Assembly (NCBI GenBank): GCA_022432975.1
Contig: CM039508.1
Span: 17,397,330 to 17,461,329, forward strand
DNA: 64,000 nt
Reading direction: 5' to 3'
DNA from: Begonia masoniana
Taxonomy: Eukaryota; Streptophyta; Magnoliopsida; Cucurbitales; Begoniaceae
Shown: positions 11,683 to 22,932 of the stretch, one piece after another
How positions within the stretch are numbered: position 1 is the first letter of the stretch
Layout: the number at the start of each line of letters is the position of its first letter
Program-made: the position numbers and the translations under genes
Notes under the pieces: model-generated
Database searches by the model: none
Seen by the model: the letters and a program-made list of their open reading frames with translations, nothing else
Told to the model about the DNA's origin: nothing

Positions 11683-12092
11683 ATTTGCCTGCTGATCTTA
11701 TTGTTATGGACATAATGGGATTTGATGTGATCCTAGGAATGGATTGGTTGTTTAAGCATTATGCCACTATAGATTGTAGAACTGGAATTGTTAGTTTTCA
11801 ACCCCCTAGTGGTTTAAACCATACTTTCCAAGACCTGAAGAAGAGTAAGGAAATGACCGTAATGACTTTTGTTAGTTATAGATCCTCCCCTAGCAGAGAG
11901 TATTTATGCTTTTTGGCCAGTGTTTTAGACACACAAACAGTAGAAAAATCAAGCCTCAAAAATGTTTTAGTTGTCCAAGATTTTCCAGAAGTATTTCTAG
12001 ATGACCTTCCTGGTTTACTACCAGATAGGGAAATTGAATTTGTGGTAGATGTTTACCCCAGCGTTGAGCCAGTATCTAAGAATCCATATTGA
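11679..12092 (+). pseudogene. pol: Element A protease C-terminal part and linker to RT
   Basis: This 137-residue segment continues the polyprotein after the frameshift near 11680. It holds the ILGMDWL motif of gypsy aspartic proteases, then the linker to RT with the [12 protein letters not shown] signature that precedes RT in this group. It ends at a TGA where element C has an AGC codon in a continuous frame, so this is a premature stop. A further one-base loss near 12108 moves the frame before RT. Retrotransposon protease matures Gag-Pol in the virus-like particle. Confidence 0.88.
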
Positions 12093-12115
12093 CTAGCACC
12101 AACAGAACTTAAAAG

Positions 12116-13690
12116 TTGAAGAAACAGTTAGAGGATTTGTTGGAGAAGGGGTTCATACGCCCTAGCTTTTCACCATGGGGTGCACCTGTCCTTTTTGTCA
12201 AAAAGAAGGATGGATCAATGCGTATGTGCATAGACTATAGAGAATTGAATAAGCTAACTGTTAAGAACAAGTATCCACTGCCGAGGATTGATGATTTATT
12301 TGATCAGCTTAAGGGTGCAAGAGTTTTCTCTAAAATTGACCTTTGGTCCGGTTATTACCAGTTGAAGGTTAAATCTGAAGATATCCCAAAGACTGCCTTT
12401 CGCACAAGGTATGGACATTATGAGTTTTTGGTTATGTCTTTTGGTTTGACAAATGCGCCAGCAGCCTTCATGGATCTCATGAATAGGGTGTTTCGCGAGT
12501 ATTTGGACAAGTTTGTCATTGTATTCATAGATGACATTTTAATCTATTCTAGAACTAAGGATGAGCATGCAGGACACCTAAGCTTGGTGTTAGGATTGCT
12601 GAGGCAGCACCAACTTTATGCCAAATTTTCTAAGTGTGAGTTTTGGTTGGACAGAGTTCACTTTCTTGGTCATGTGATCTCTGGAGATGGGATATCTGTT
12701 GATCCAGCCAAGGTTCAAGCTGTTAAGGAATGGCCCCAACCGAAGAATGCCACTGATATCCGAAGTTTCCTTGGATTAGCAGGGTATTATAGAAAATTCA
12801 TCGAGGGATTTTCAAAGATTGCCACACCCCTTACTATGTTAACAAGGAAAAATGTGAAGTATAATTGGACTGATAAATGTGAATCCAGCTTCCAAACCTT
12901 GAAGCAGAAATTGACCAATGCCCCAATTTTAACTCTTCCTGTCGAAAATGGTAAATTCAGTATTTATTGTGATGCTTCCAAGGTTGGACTTGGTGGTGTA
13001 TTGATGCAAGATGGAAAGGTTATAGCTTATGCCTCTAAGCAGTTAAAAACACATGAGAAGAACTATCCTACACAAGACTTAGAACTAGCTGCTGTGGTCT
13101 TTGCATTAAAGATTTGGAGGCACTACCTGTATGGACAAACCTGTGAGATATTTTCGGATCATAAAAGTCTGAAATACATTTTCACGCAAAAAGAACTGAA
13201 TATGAGGCAACGTAGGTGGTTAGAGTTTGTCAAAGATTATGATTTTGAGATTAAGTACCACTCAGGCAAGGCGAATGTAGTGGCTGATGCTTTGAGTAGA
13301 GTGACCCCTTTAGTTTCTGCATTGACTCTAGACATACCGATAGCTTTAGAGACAGAATTCCAAAGATTTAACCTGGAAGCTGTGTCTAGTGTGTCAGCCA
13401 TGCTTTCGGCCATATCTTTGAGGCCAACTACTTTGGAGAAAATAAAGGAAGTTCAAATGAATGACACTGAGTGTAATAAGTATAAGTTGTGCATAGATTC
13501 TACTGACAAGTCGGATTTCAACTGCTCAGCTGATGAATTCTCAAGTTTCAAAATAGATGGTTTGTTCCGGCTGATACCGAACTTAGAAAGGAAATCCTAT
13601 CTGAGGCACATTCCTCCAGACTTTCTGTTCATCCTGGTAGTACGAAAATGTACAGAGATCTCAAGCAACATTATTGGTGGCCACGTATGA
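12116..13690 (+). pseudogene. pol: Element A reverse transcriptase and RNase H
   Basis: This is a 524-residue frame. RT fingers/palm words include [17 protein letters not shown], then the catalytic FIDDILIYS (Asp139/140) and the LGHVIS motif. RNase H carries YCDAS (Asp286), the E of LELAA (323) and the Asp of FSDHKSL (348), all intact, and closes with the ALSRV-type end followed by a linker. The first residue shown is not the natural start; it is an internal Met after the upstream frameshift. From about 13580 the true frame moves, so the last some 30 residues are out of frame with integrase. Confidence 0.93.
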
Positions 13691-14859
13691 AGAGAAGTGT
13701 GGCGGAGTATGTGGAATCATGTCTGGTCTGCCAGCAAGTCAAAGCTGAACATCAGAGGCCTGCTGGAACATTGCAACCCTTACCAGTTCCCGAATGGAAA
13801 TGGGAACAAATAACTATGGATTTTGTTATAGGATTACCTAGAACAGTAAAATGTCACGATGCAATTTGGGTAATAGTTGATCGTTTAACCAAATCAGCTC
13901 CCTTTCTGCCAATGAAGATAACATACTCGATGGATCAATTGGCTGAGTTGTATGTGCACGAGGTTGTTAGACTGCATGGAGTTCCAAGCACCATAGTTTC
14001 AGACCGAGACTCCAGATTTACATCTAAGTTTTGGAAAAGTTTGCACAAGGCAATAGGAACACAGCTTAGTTTTAGCACAGCCTTTCATCCTCAAACTGAT
14101 GGACAATCCGAGAGAACTATCCAAACGTTGGAGGATATGCTTCGTGCATGTGTACTGGAATTTCAAGGTTCTTGGAGTAAGTATATACCATTGATTGAAT
14201 TCTCTTATAATAACAGTTTTCAAGCAACAATAGGCATGGCACCATACGAGGCATTATATGGACGAAAGTGCAGATCTCCATTATATTGGGATGAAGTTGG
14301 GGAAGCACAATTGATTGGTCCTGATATTGTGCAGCAGACAGTGGAGAAGATTGTGCTTATCCGACAAAGAATCTTAACAGCTCAAAGCCGGAAGAAAAGC
14401 TATGCAGTCAAAAGACGAAGAGAATTAGAATTTGATGTTGGTAATGAAGTTTTCCTTAAGGTGTCACCTTTCAAAGGAGTTGTGAGATTTGGGAAAAGAG
14501 GCAAGTTGAACCCCAGATATATTGGACCTTTCCAAATCGTGAAGAGAATTGGGAAGTCAGCATATCAACTTCAGTTACCAGCCTCCTTGGAGGGAGTTCA
14601 TAATGTGTTTCATGTTTCCGTGCTAAAGAAATGTGTTAGAGATCCTTCACAGATTATGGAACAGCAGAACATTGAAGTCCTTCCTACTCTTACTTATGAG
14701 GAGAAACAAGTAAGGATCTTAGAGTATGCAGTAAAGGTATTACGCAACAGAGAAGTTCCACGGGTAAAAGTCTTATGGCATAACCAGAGCATTGATGAGA
14801 CAACTTGGGAACGCCAGCAGGTCATGATGGACCAATATCCAGAACTATTCAGGTACTGA
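13648..14859 (+). pseudogene. pol: Element A integrase with C-terminal chromodomain
   Basis: This 403-residue frame starts at an internal Met, but the frame is open upstream to about 13585 and includes the two His of the HHCC zinc finger, whose Cys pair is CLVC (25 and 28). The catalytic core shows Asp58 (MDF), Asp119 (VSDRD) and Glu155 (QSER), giving the D,D35E spacing. A GPFQIVKRIG segment and a chromodomain-like tail (VKVLWHNQ, TTWE, YPELF) follow, typical of Tekay chromoviruses, where it is thought to steer insertion to heterochromatin. The stop at 14857-14859 lies just before the polypurine tract. Confidence 0.93.
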
Positions 14860-14881
14860 ATTTTGAGGACAAAATTCTTTT

Positions 14882-14894
14882 AAGGAGGGTAGAT
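14882..14894 (+). promoter_or_regulatory. Polypurine tract of A
   Basis: AAGGAGGGTAGAT directly precedes the 3' LTR, after the GAGGACAAAATTC words common at Tekay 3' ends. It would prime plus-strand DNA synthesis. Confidence 0.85.
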
Positions 14895-17800
14895 TGTAAC
14901 ACCCGGTTTCCATTAACCGATTTACCTTTTTCCATTTATAGAGAATGTTTTATAATTGAAATATGGGTGATTTAGTGATTAGGTTAACAAGTGATTGAGC
15001 AAGGACAAAATGGTAAATTGCAATTTATTGTGAATAACGCATTTAAGGGAGGGTTTAATGAGGTTTAGCTGCCACTGTTCCCTTATTTTTCTCTTTGGGT
15101 TTTCAGCTCAAGCAGTCGAGCTCTCTAGGCGATTTTCCCTCGCCCGATTCTCCTTCAAACTAGGTAAGTTTTCTTTTCGTTATCTTGAGATTTTAGTGGC
15201 TATATAGCAGAGAAAGTACAATGCGTGTATTTTAATGAGGCTGCGAGTGTGTTGAGTTCGGGTTTAGTGTTGAGAATGTTCGATAACCAGAGTTTCCAAA
15301 CTAGCTCTTTAGGTTTCTGAACGATATAAGGTTAAGGTTAGTGATGATCTAATCGGTATTCTACTTATGACATTAGGTGTATAGAGCTTCCCGAGTAGTG
15401 GTAACCGAACAATTTCCAGGAGAGCCAGGTAAGTAAAGTATGCATGTGCCTTCGGGCCTACATCACAAAACAGTAGGGTTATGCATGTTGTGAATGATTT
15501 TGTATGTCATGCATCATGTTTTTGAAAGATTACGAAAATGAATTTCCATGTAAGAATGGTGAGGTATGAACTGAATGTGACAGAACAGCTATTAAGGGAA
15601 TTCATCCGCCCCTTAATCGAGTAGAGGATGTATGACATTGGGAGAATTGATCCCACTCCCAAGGGAACCAAGGGATCAGAACAGCTATTAAGGGAATTCA
15701 TCCGCCCCTTAATCGAGTAGAGGATGTATGACATTAGGAGAATTGATCCCACTCCCAAGGGAACCAAGGGATCAGATCAGTTTATGAACATATGTGTATG
15801 CAACTGAGATGAGAAAGTAGAAACTGCATGTTTAGGAATTTATGTTTCAGCAATTCATTTCATTACTGCTTTACTTACTTAGCAATAGGCTAATAGATGA
15901 GTTTTGTGATGTAGGTGTTGAGGAAATAGCAGGTGAATTCCCTGATTTTACTGACGAATAGATGGGGTTGGAGGAGCACTTCTCTGCCACGAACGGGTAT
16001 ACTGATGAGGCGGATTAACTGTTGTCTGTTGGTGTGAAAGTTTAGTTGACAGTGTTTTAATTTAAATATGTTGAACTTTTCATTACAATAGTAATTACAA
16101 TGTTTTGAAAACGATTTCGAGACTTTCCTGTTAATAGCATTCTGTTGGGATTTAGTGATGGCACCCACTGAAATTTTTAGTAATGCAATGGTTTGAAACA
16201 TTTTTGAATGGTTTCAGTGAAGTGAGTAAATTTCTTTTCCGTAGGTTGAGTTGTTGTTCTGTTGTCTATCGGAAGATGTCTTCAGTGGAAGCCATCGGAT
16301 GATATAGAACGAAATTTGTTGTTTAGTGATCGATAAATATAGCTTGTTCTATCGGATGATGTCTCAGTAAACTCATCGGCAGATGCGTGCTAACGTCACC
16401 GGTGGATGTAGACCAAAGTCGATCGATGAAGGAAAATCATCCGGCTGACTGCATTGGAAGATGGTAGAGTACATTTTGTCGTATAGTGACCGTGGATGTC
16501 GTGTGATGTAGAAAGTTTTTTTTGTCGTTTAGTGACCGGTGGATGTCGTGTGTAAATCCACCGGATGATGTAGAAAGTTTTTTTTGTCGTTTAGTGACCG
16601 GTGGATGTCGTGTGTAAATCCACCGGATGATGTAGAAAGTCTTTTTTGTCGTTTAGTGACCGGTGGATGTCGTGTGTAAATCCACCGGATGATGTAGAAA
16701 GTTTTTTTTGTCGTTTAGTGACCGGTGGATGTCGTGTGTAAATCCACCGGATGATGTAGAAAGTTTTTTTTGTCGTTTAGTGACCGGTGGATGTCGTGTG
16801 TAAATCCACCGGATGATGTAGAAAGTTTTTTTTGTCGTTTAGTGACCGGTGGATGTCGTGTGTAAATCCACCGGATGATGTAGAAAGTTTTTTTTGTCGT
16901 TTAGTGACCGGTGGATGTCGTGTGTAAATCCACCGGATGATGTAGAAAGTTTTTTTTGTCGTTTAGTGACCGGTGGATGTCGTGTGTAAATCCACCGGAT
17001 GATGTAGAAAGTTTTTTTTGTCGTTTAGTGACCGGTGGATGTCGTGTGTAAATCCACCGGATGATGTAGAAAGTTTTTTTTGTCGTTTAGTGACCGGTGG
17101 ATGTCGTGTGTAAATCCACCGGATGATGTAGAAAGTTTTTTTTGTCGTTTAGTGACCGGTGGATGTCGTGTGTAAATCCACCGGATGATGTAGAAAGTTT
17201 TTTTTGTCGTTTAGTGACCGGTGGATGTCGTGTGTAAATCCACCGGATGATGTAGAAAGTTTTTTTTGTCGTTTAGTGACCGGTGGATGTCGTGTGTAAA
17301 TCCACCGGATGATGTAGAAAGTTTTTTTTGTCGTTTAGTGACCGGTGGATGTCGTGTGTAAATCCACCGGATGATGTAGAAAGTTTTTTTTGTCGTTTAG
17401 TGACCGGTGGATGTCGTGTGTAAATCCACCGGATGATGTAGAAAGTCTTTTGTCGTTTAGTGACCGGTGGATGTCGTGTGTAAATCCACCGGATGATGTA
17501 GAATCCACCGGATGATGTAGAAAGTTTTTTTGTCGTTTAGTGACCGGTGGATGTCGTGTGTAAATCCACCGGATGATGTAGAAAGTCTTTTGTCGTTTAG
17601 TGACCGGTGGATGTCGTGTGTAAATCCACCGGATGATGTAGAGAATACTTTGTCGTTTTGCCACCAGTTGATGTTTTCCATTTTCTGCTTCAGCCTCTTT
17701 TTGTTGACTTTGTTCGGCGGGCGATGTGTTTGACTTTTGAAACTTACAAAGTATTCTATGATTTAAACCTTTATTCCTTTTGCCAATTATTTCTCAAAAA

Positions 17801-17962
17801 TTCCAACTGAGTACTCAAGCATTGTACAATAGTTTTTTTTAACTCTATCTTACTCAAACGATTTCCGCTGCAAGTTTTAAAAAAAAATAAATACGGTTGA
17901 AATTTTTAGTCATGTACGGGCATGGTGTGACGAACCGGGTTCAGATAACTCGGGGCGTCACA
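14895..17962 (+). repeat. Element A 3' LTR, enlarged
   Basis: At 3068 bp it is 998 bp longer than the 5' LTR. The difference is about 16 units of 62 bp (992 bp), so it is explained almost wholly by the tandem array at 16487-17665. Elsewhere the two LTRs are nearly identical by eye. Confidence 0.93.
16487..17665. repeat. 62-bp tandem array, about 18 copies, in 3' LTR of A
   Basis: Phase points (AGTGACCGG) fall at 16531, 16593, 16655, 16717 and so on every 62 bp to 17399, then 17459, 17539 and 17599. Most internal units appear identical. One unit carries a 20-bp internal duplication (about 17500-17519). T-run length varies between units near the right edge. Confidence 0.95.
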
Positions 17963-17967
17963 CCCTT

Positions 17968-18134
17968 GTAATTTTAAAATTATTATAAAATCACAAATAA
18001 CTACAAATGAATCGTTAGTCTAAAAGAAAATATTTTGAAAAATATGTATTTTTTAAAATATATAAACAATTTATATTAATGAAAAATATTATAATTAAAT
18101 TATAGAATAATAAAAGAAAATACCTATTTAAGAA
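17968..18134. other. AT-rich remnant of the insertion target of A
   Basis: This very AT-rich DNA continues the sequence interrupted at 8153. No feature seen. Base composition changes sharply at about 18135, taken here as the edge of the sirevirus LTR. Confidence 0.4.
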
Positions 18135-19592
18135 ATGCTTTTACTCAGGTACTCCAGTCTGATCTTAACTGCTTTAACTCAGGATCAAGTGCTTACCGAA
18201 GACATTTGAAACCGTCGAGTCATCTCTGAAGATCTTTACACTTAAATTTCTTGACTTGTAGGCGTCTAACTTACGAAAACAACACACTCTTATATTTATT
18301 AATAGACGTATTCTCCACACATGAGACGTCTCTCTTCGATCTTAGAAAACATTTTTGAAAGGTCGTGATTAGTTATGCGATGTCTTAGTGTGTTATGAAA
18401 CACGACATTAGACACAGATAATAAGTGCAATAACGAACAATAATAAAATGCATAAAGTAATAAGACAGGTGGTTGGTAACGCAGTTCTGCAATTGCCTAC
18501 GTCTGCAGGGCCACACCCAGAATTAAAAACAATTTACGAGTTCACAAAGTTACAAGACACTTGGTCTAACACAAAATAGACTCCCTCTTTTCTTTATCGC
18601 CTCTTCTATCTAATTTGCCAATAGATGTATTTTTGCGAGCTTCCCTCGTCTTGAGATCGATCCCTCTCAGAATCTAAACGCAACAAGATCCCTTTGTTGA
18701 TGATGACTCATCCCGAAATTTGTGTATGGCAAGATCCCCTTGTCCACGATCAGAACTCCTCCGGAGTTCCATGCAGCTTCCTCCCGAGACTAAGATTCAA
18801 TTAAGAATATCAAAGAATGCACTTGTGACACCATCTGTAACATCAATCGTTGTCTTCGGATGCAACCAATCAACACACTCAGAATATCACAAGATCTAGC
18901 CACAAACAGAGTGTCTATACATTCAATCAACGATCAAATGAATAATGACAAACTCACATGTAGAAGCGATGAGAGAGAAAGAATCACTCGCAGCACACGT
19001 AATTGCAAAACAAAGAATTATCTGCGCTCCCAGCATTCTGTTGAAAGAATGGTTAAGTATATTTTGCAACAAATCTTTCTTCAAATATTCTATCCAAACA
19101 GATCGCACAGAGTACGAAAACCAAATCTACTGAAAATTAGATCTGTGACATCGGGTGTGACATTAATGGAAAGTGCTACCTCTTAATAGGAATGGATCCC
19201 AACAAATTAGGAATGGTTCCCACAATTGTTGTGATCATATATCTTGCTATAATAATCCAGCAAGCAAAAATCAAAATCAATGTTCAGAAATAGCATCAAA
19301 TCTATAATGCCGAATATGTTTGACAATAGCTTGTTCTCCAAGTAACATCCTTCCAAAAAGATTTGATCTTCCAAAATAGCAACTTCCAAAATCCAAAAAC
19401 GTTCCAGTATTATCTTCCATAAATATTTTCTTGATTTATTTGAACTTCCAAAATTCAAATGGATAGATTCTTGATTTTCAAGAAACAACTTTCAAAAGTA
19501 TAATTTCTATAAATCAAATTTTTCATAATAGCATGATATCGTAATTTTCCATAATTGCCAAAAAATCAATGCCAATAATATTTACATTTACA
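18135..19592 (-). repeat. Sirevirus H 3' LTR (left edge tentative)
   Basis: On the minus strand it starts TGTAAATG at 19592, right after the purine-rich AAAGAGGGAGAT. It contains the GGGTGTGGCCCTGCAGACG and GGCAATTGCAGAACTGCG words common near the 3' end of copia LTRs (about 18480-18530). The TG at 18135 coincides with a composition change but has no confirmed duplication; the real edge could be up to some 280 bp further right. Confidence 0.5.
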
Positions 19593-19783
19593 ATCTCCCT
19601 CTTTGGCATTTTTTTGGCAAAATCACAAACTCCCCCTGCATGTTGGCAATTAACCAAAACTCCCCCTTAATCGCAAATTACTTGTAACATTGCAGATAAC
19701 ACCAACACATTGCAGATAACACTTGCAAAATACTCATCCTTTTTGTCATAAAAAGACAAAAGAGTATAAAATTAAAGTATCCA
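19593..19783 (-). promoter_or_regulatory. Sirevirus polypurine region
   Basis: Minus-strand purine blocks AAAGAGGGAGAT (19593-19604), GGGGGAGTTTG and AAGGGGGAGTTTTGG, with GCCAAAAAAATGCC between, precede the 3' LTR. Clustered polypurine blocks here are known for sireviruses. The rest of the interval is non-coding. Confidence 0.7.
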
Positions 19784-19882
19784 TGTAATAACCCGAAAAT
19801 TTTATCGAATAAATTAAAAGTCATGTTAGAACTATGTGGGGGATTTTAATGAGCTAATTAGTTTATTAAAACTCATGATTTT

Positions 19883-21312
19883 TGTTGTGAAAATTTGTTC
19901 GCAAGTGTACGAGTTGCAACAAGTAATACAGTGATAAAGAGAGTGTCGAACCCACGAGGACTTGTAATTAATAATCGAAATAATTAATCTTAATTCTAAA
20001 TTGAACACACGTTTTATGGTTTTTAAGGATTGAAATTAAAATAAACAACTAAAATAATTAAAATAAACTAAAGTAAAATAGTGAAACAAATAGACAGAGA
20101 TTTAATTCAAATTAATAAAAGTCTAGGTACTACGATTTCACCAAGACAACAGTTATTTCAGTTCTTCGCAATTATATTCATAAATATTCTTCCTATGTTG
20201 ATGATCGATTTCACTAAATTCTAGTACAATCTCTCTCGAGCATTGCATAGTTTATCTGATTAATGGGTTATCACTTTTCAGTCTCAAATCCTGCATTAAT
20301 CAAATACAATTCAATCAAGAAATCACAGTGATCACACAAACATCGTAACTATCTCTAGCTTACGTATATTCATGACATTAATTTCAGTGCTCGGGTGTTT
20401 ATCACCTCTCGGTCTCAAAACACCCCAATAATCAAGTAAAGATTGACCAGAAATTTACAGGTTTTAAGAACAGAAATTGAATGCGCCAACAATATTGGAA
20501 GAAATATTCATAAAATATATTAAACGAAGAACGAAAAATAAACATCGTCTGGCTACATCGTAGCCCTAGAATAAAAAGTTAGTTCATGCTAGAAAATAAA
20601 TTAACAATAATATCAAAGTAATGCATAATTAAATAGTAGAAATAAAAAGAAAGAATAAACTATGATAATAGCTGATCGCCTCCAGAATCGCTTCTCTACC
20701 GAAAGCTCTCCTTCTGCTGCTCTCTGTCGACGCCTAGCCGAATCCAAAATTGTCGAACACCCTTTCTTTAGGTTTGCTAGGTTTTTAATGTTTTCTTTCA
20801 ACTCGATCAATGGTGGAGATTAAGTCTGTCTTCAGGTGAATGGCTCGGATTAAAACAAATCATCTTTCCAAATTTGTAGATTGATAGGCGATCGATCGCT
20901 GCTTTTCCTTGCATGTATGGCGATCTCCTTGCAAGTTTAGCGATCGATCGCTGGAATGTATAGCGATCGATCACTGCTTTTCATTTAGCAATCGATCGCT
21001 GGCATGTCTAGCGATCGATCGCCACCTTTTCTGTAATTGTTTTCTCTAAATTCGTAAGTCTTTCAAGCGATCAATCGCTTAATGATGGCCAATTGATCGC
21101 TTCATACTCTGGTTGGTTTCTCAAACTTCACTGTTTCTCCATCTTTTCTTCTCTTCAGCTTTGACTTTTACTTCTTCTCTTTGTTCTTCCTGTTCTAATT
21201 AAAAGTTCTGCACACTTGCACAAAATATATCAAATCCCTTCAAATACTTGAGAAAAACTTATCAAATCAAGTATAAAAAGTATAAACAAGTGTGTAAAAT
21301 ACACACTTATCA
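19883..21312 (-). repeat. F 3' LTR
   Basis: This 1430-bp LTR starts (minus strand) TGATAAGTGTG and ends TTTTCACAACA. The other copy, with D and C removed, is about 1453 bp and matches closely from end to end. It contains a cluster of GCGATCGATCGC palindromes. Confidence 0.93.
20885..21110. repeat. GCGATCGATCGC palindrome cluster in F LTR
   Basis: At least six copies of AGCGATCGATCGCTG or near variants are spaced 20-50 bp apart, with a matching cluster in the other LTR at 49768-50010. Some copies have one base changed (AATCGATCGC, GATCGATCAC). Confidence 0.85.
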
Positions 21313-22932
21313 CACCCCCAAACTTGAATGAAAGCTTGTCCTCAAGCGAACAAAATGCAACTCAGTTAACACAAATATATAATCTCAATTATAAATCTGC
21401 TCGATAACATATAACCTTGCAAAAGAAAGAATTCATATTAGCACATTGAAAATAACTCACTTAGAAATCTTCTGTGTGTGCGCGTTCATTCTCATTCTTT
21501 TCTAATTGTCGGGTCAACTAATGCAGCTATAGGTAAGGATATCATTCTTATTTCACTCGGTTTCACTCCATTCACTCTATCGTTCGTGAGCTTTGTCCAC
21601 CATCCAACTAATAGCAAATATCCATAAATCAAAACAAAAGTCAATAGGTCTTTACAAGCTTCTAATGAAAGGCCGGGTTAAAGGGTAGGAATTTTATGGA
21701 TTCAAACGAATATCTAGAGCACCAATCATTCCTCCTTATTTCACCCTTTCAAAATATTCTTCTATTTACTTACGGGCTTGTTGAACTCACTCAAACTTTC
21801 TTCTAATATCACCCCCAAACTTACTTCACTCAATATCACCCATTTTAACTCCTTTGTCATTGTTACAACACAATATCAATACAAACCTAATAATTGCATA
21901 AAATAAAATAATATTGAAAGCTGAATTGTTCAAACTTTTTTTTTTCAATTGACACATAACATAAATACAACGAATTAATGCTGCAAAAAGAAACAAATGA
22001 CAAAGGAGTTGTTATTGAATTTCACGAGCTCCCCTTTCAACTTTCCCCTAATTAGATCAATATCTCTGTGCTCATTTAATTGGGCAGGAAAAATATATAA
22101 GGCTGGTCTGAGTTCAGGTGACTACTGAATGGTAAATAATAGGCTCAAAAGGGTAACTATGGGTATCATTAAATGACACAACAAGGTAGGCTCAGAAAGC
22201 TCAAACGGTTCAAAGATAGCCTAAATCATTCTCTTGTTTTTGAAAAATTTCAATTCACATTCGAGGATGGTAGACAAAACTACGAAGGATTTTCCTCTAA
22301 GGGTCCTCACTATCAATGCATTTGACTGGAGTTACTCTCCCTTACCGTGTTTACTCTCGTTCACTCCCTTACAGTATCTGGGTTTCACTCTTAGTAGACT
22401 ACACAAATATCACCAACAAATAAAATCAAACAAGAAAAAAACGTGCTCAGATTTGTGAAAATAACTATGTAAGCTCTGATCAATGTAACTAAAACAAATT
22501 AATCTTTTACTCAGCATTTCTCAAGGAATTAAAGCATGAATCTATTTCTATTGCAATCATCATTGATACCTCAACCAAGATCCGAATGCCTAACCATAAT
22601 ATATGTTAGAGCAATAGAGCAGAGAAAATAAGTAAAGCTAACAGAACACCCCCAAACTTAAGATTAACATTGTCCTCAATGTAGACAAAGCATACAATAA
22701 AATGGGATAGCGTACCTCATGTAGAGTTGGGCATGTTATCGTCAGTGTGGAGCTTCATTTTAAGGATCAGTCTATCTAGATGTTTTTTTTTAATAATAAA
22801 AGGAAATAAAGATAAAAATAAACAAAACTAATGCAAACAAAAATAGAAATAACAAACTAAAAAGGATACTTGGGTGGGTTGCCTCCCACCAAGCGCTTGT
22901 ATTTATTGTCGACGGCCCGACATCATACTTCT
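21313..22932 (-). other. F post-coding region and polypurine tract, no gene
   Basis: The minus-strand polypurine tract AAGTTTGGGGGTG ends at 21313 against the 3' LTR, preceded by GAGGACAAGCTTTCATTC, as in Athila elements. The remaining 1.6 kb has only short frames. The minus-strand words AAGCGCTTGGTGGGAGGCAA near 22900 normally follow the end of pol in this lineage. Confidence 0.75.

Larger units (their letters stand above)
8154..17962 (+). mobile_element. Tekay-type gypsy element A, complete but coding-defective
   Basis: This full-length LTR retrotransposon (9.8 kb) is flanked by a perfect 5-bp duplication ccctt (8149-8153 and 17963-17967). Order: LTR, tRNA-iMet-type primer site, gag, protease, RT, RNase H, integrase, chromodomain, polypurine tract, LTR. 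The order with integrase after RT defines Ty3/gypsy, and the C-terminal chromodomain-like segment places it with chromoviruses, most like Tekay/Del. The LTRs are very similar outside the tandem array, suggesting a fairly recent insertion, yet the polyprotein frame is broken at several points. Confidence 0.95.

Noticed and set aside
14117..14308. Antisense frames inside element A and C pol
   Set aside because: They are shadows of the integrase and RT frames with no motif of their own.
20885..21110. GCGATCGATCGC words as the cyanobacterial HIP1 repeat or contamination
   Set aside because: HIP1 is GCGATCGC; here the word is longer and sits in both LTRs of a plant retrotransposon with a clean target duplication.
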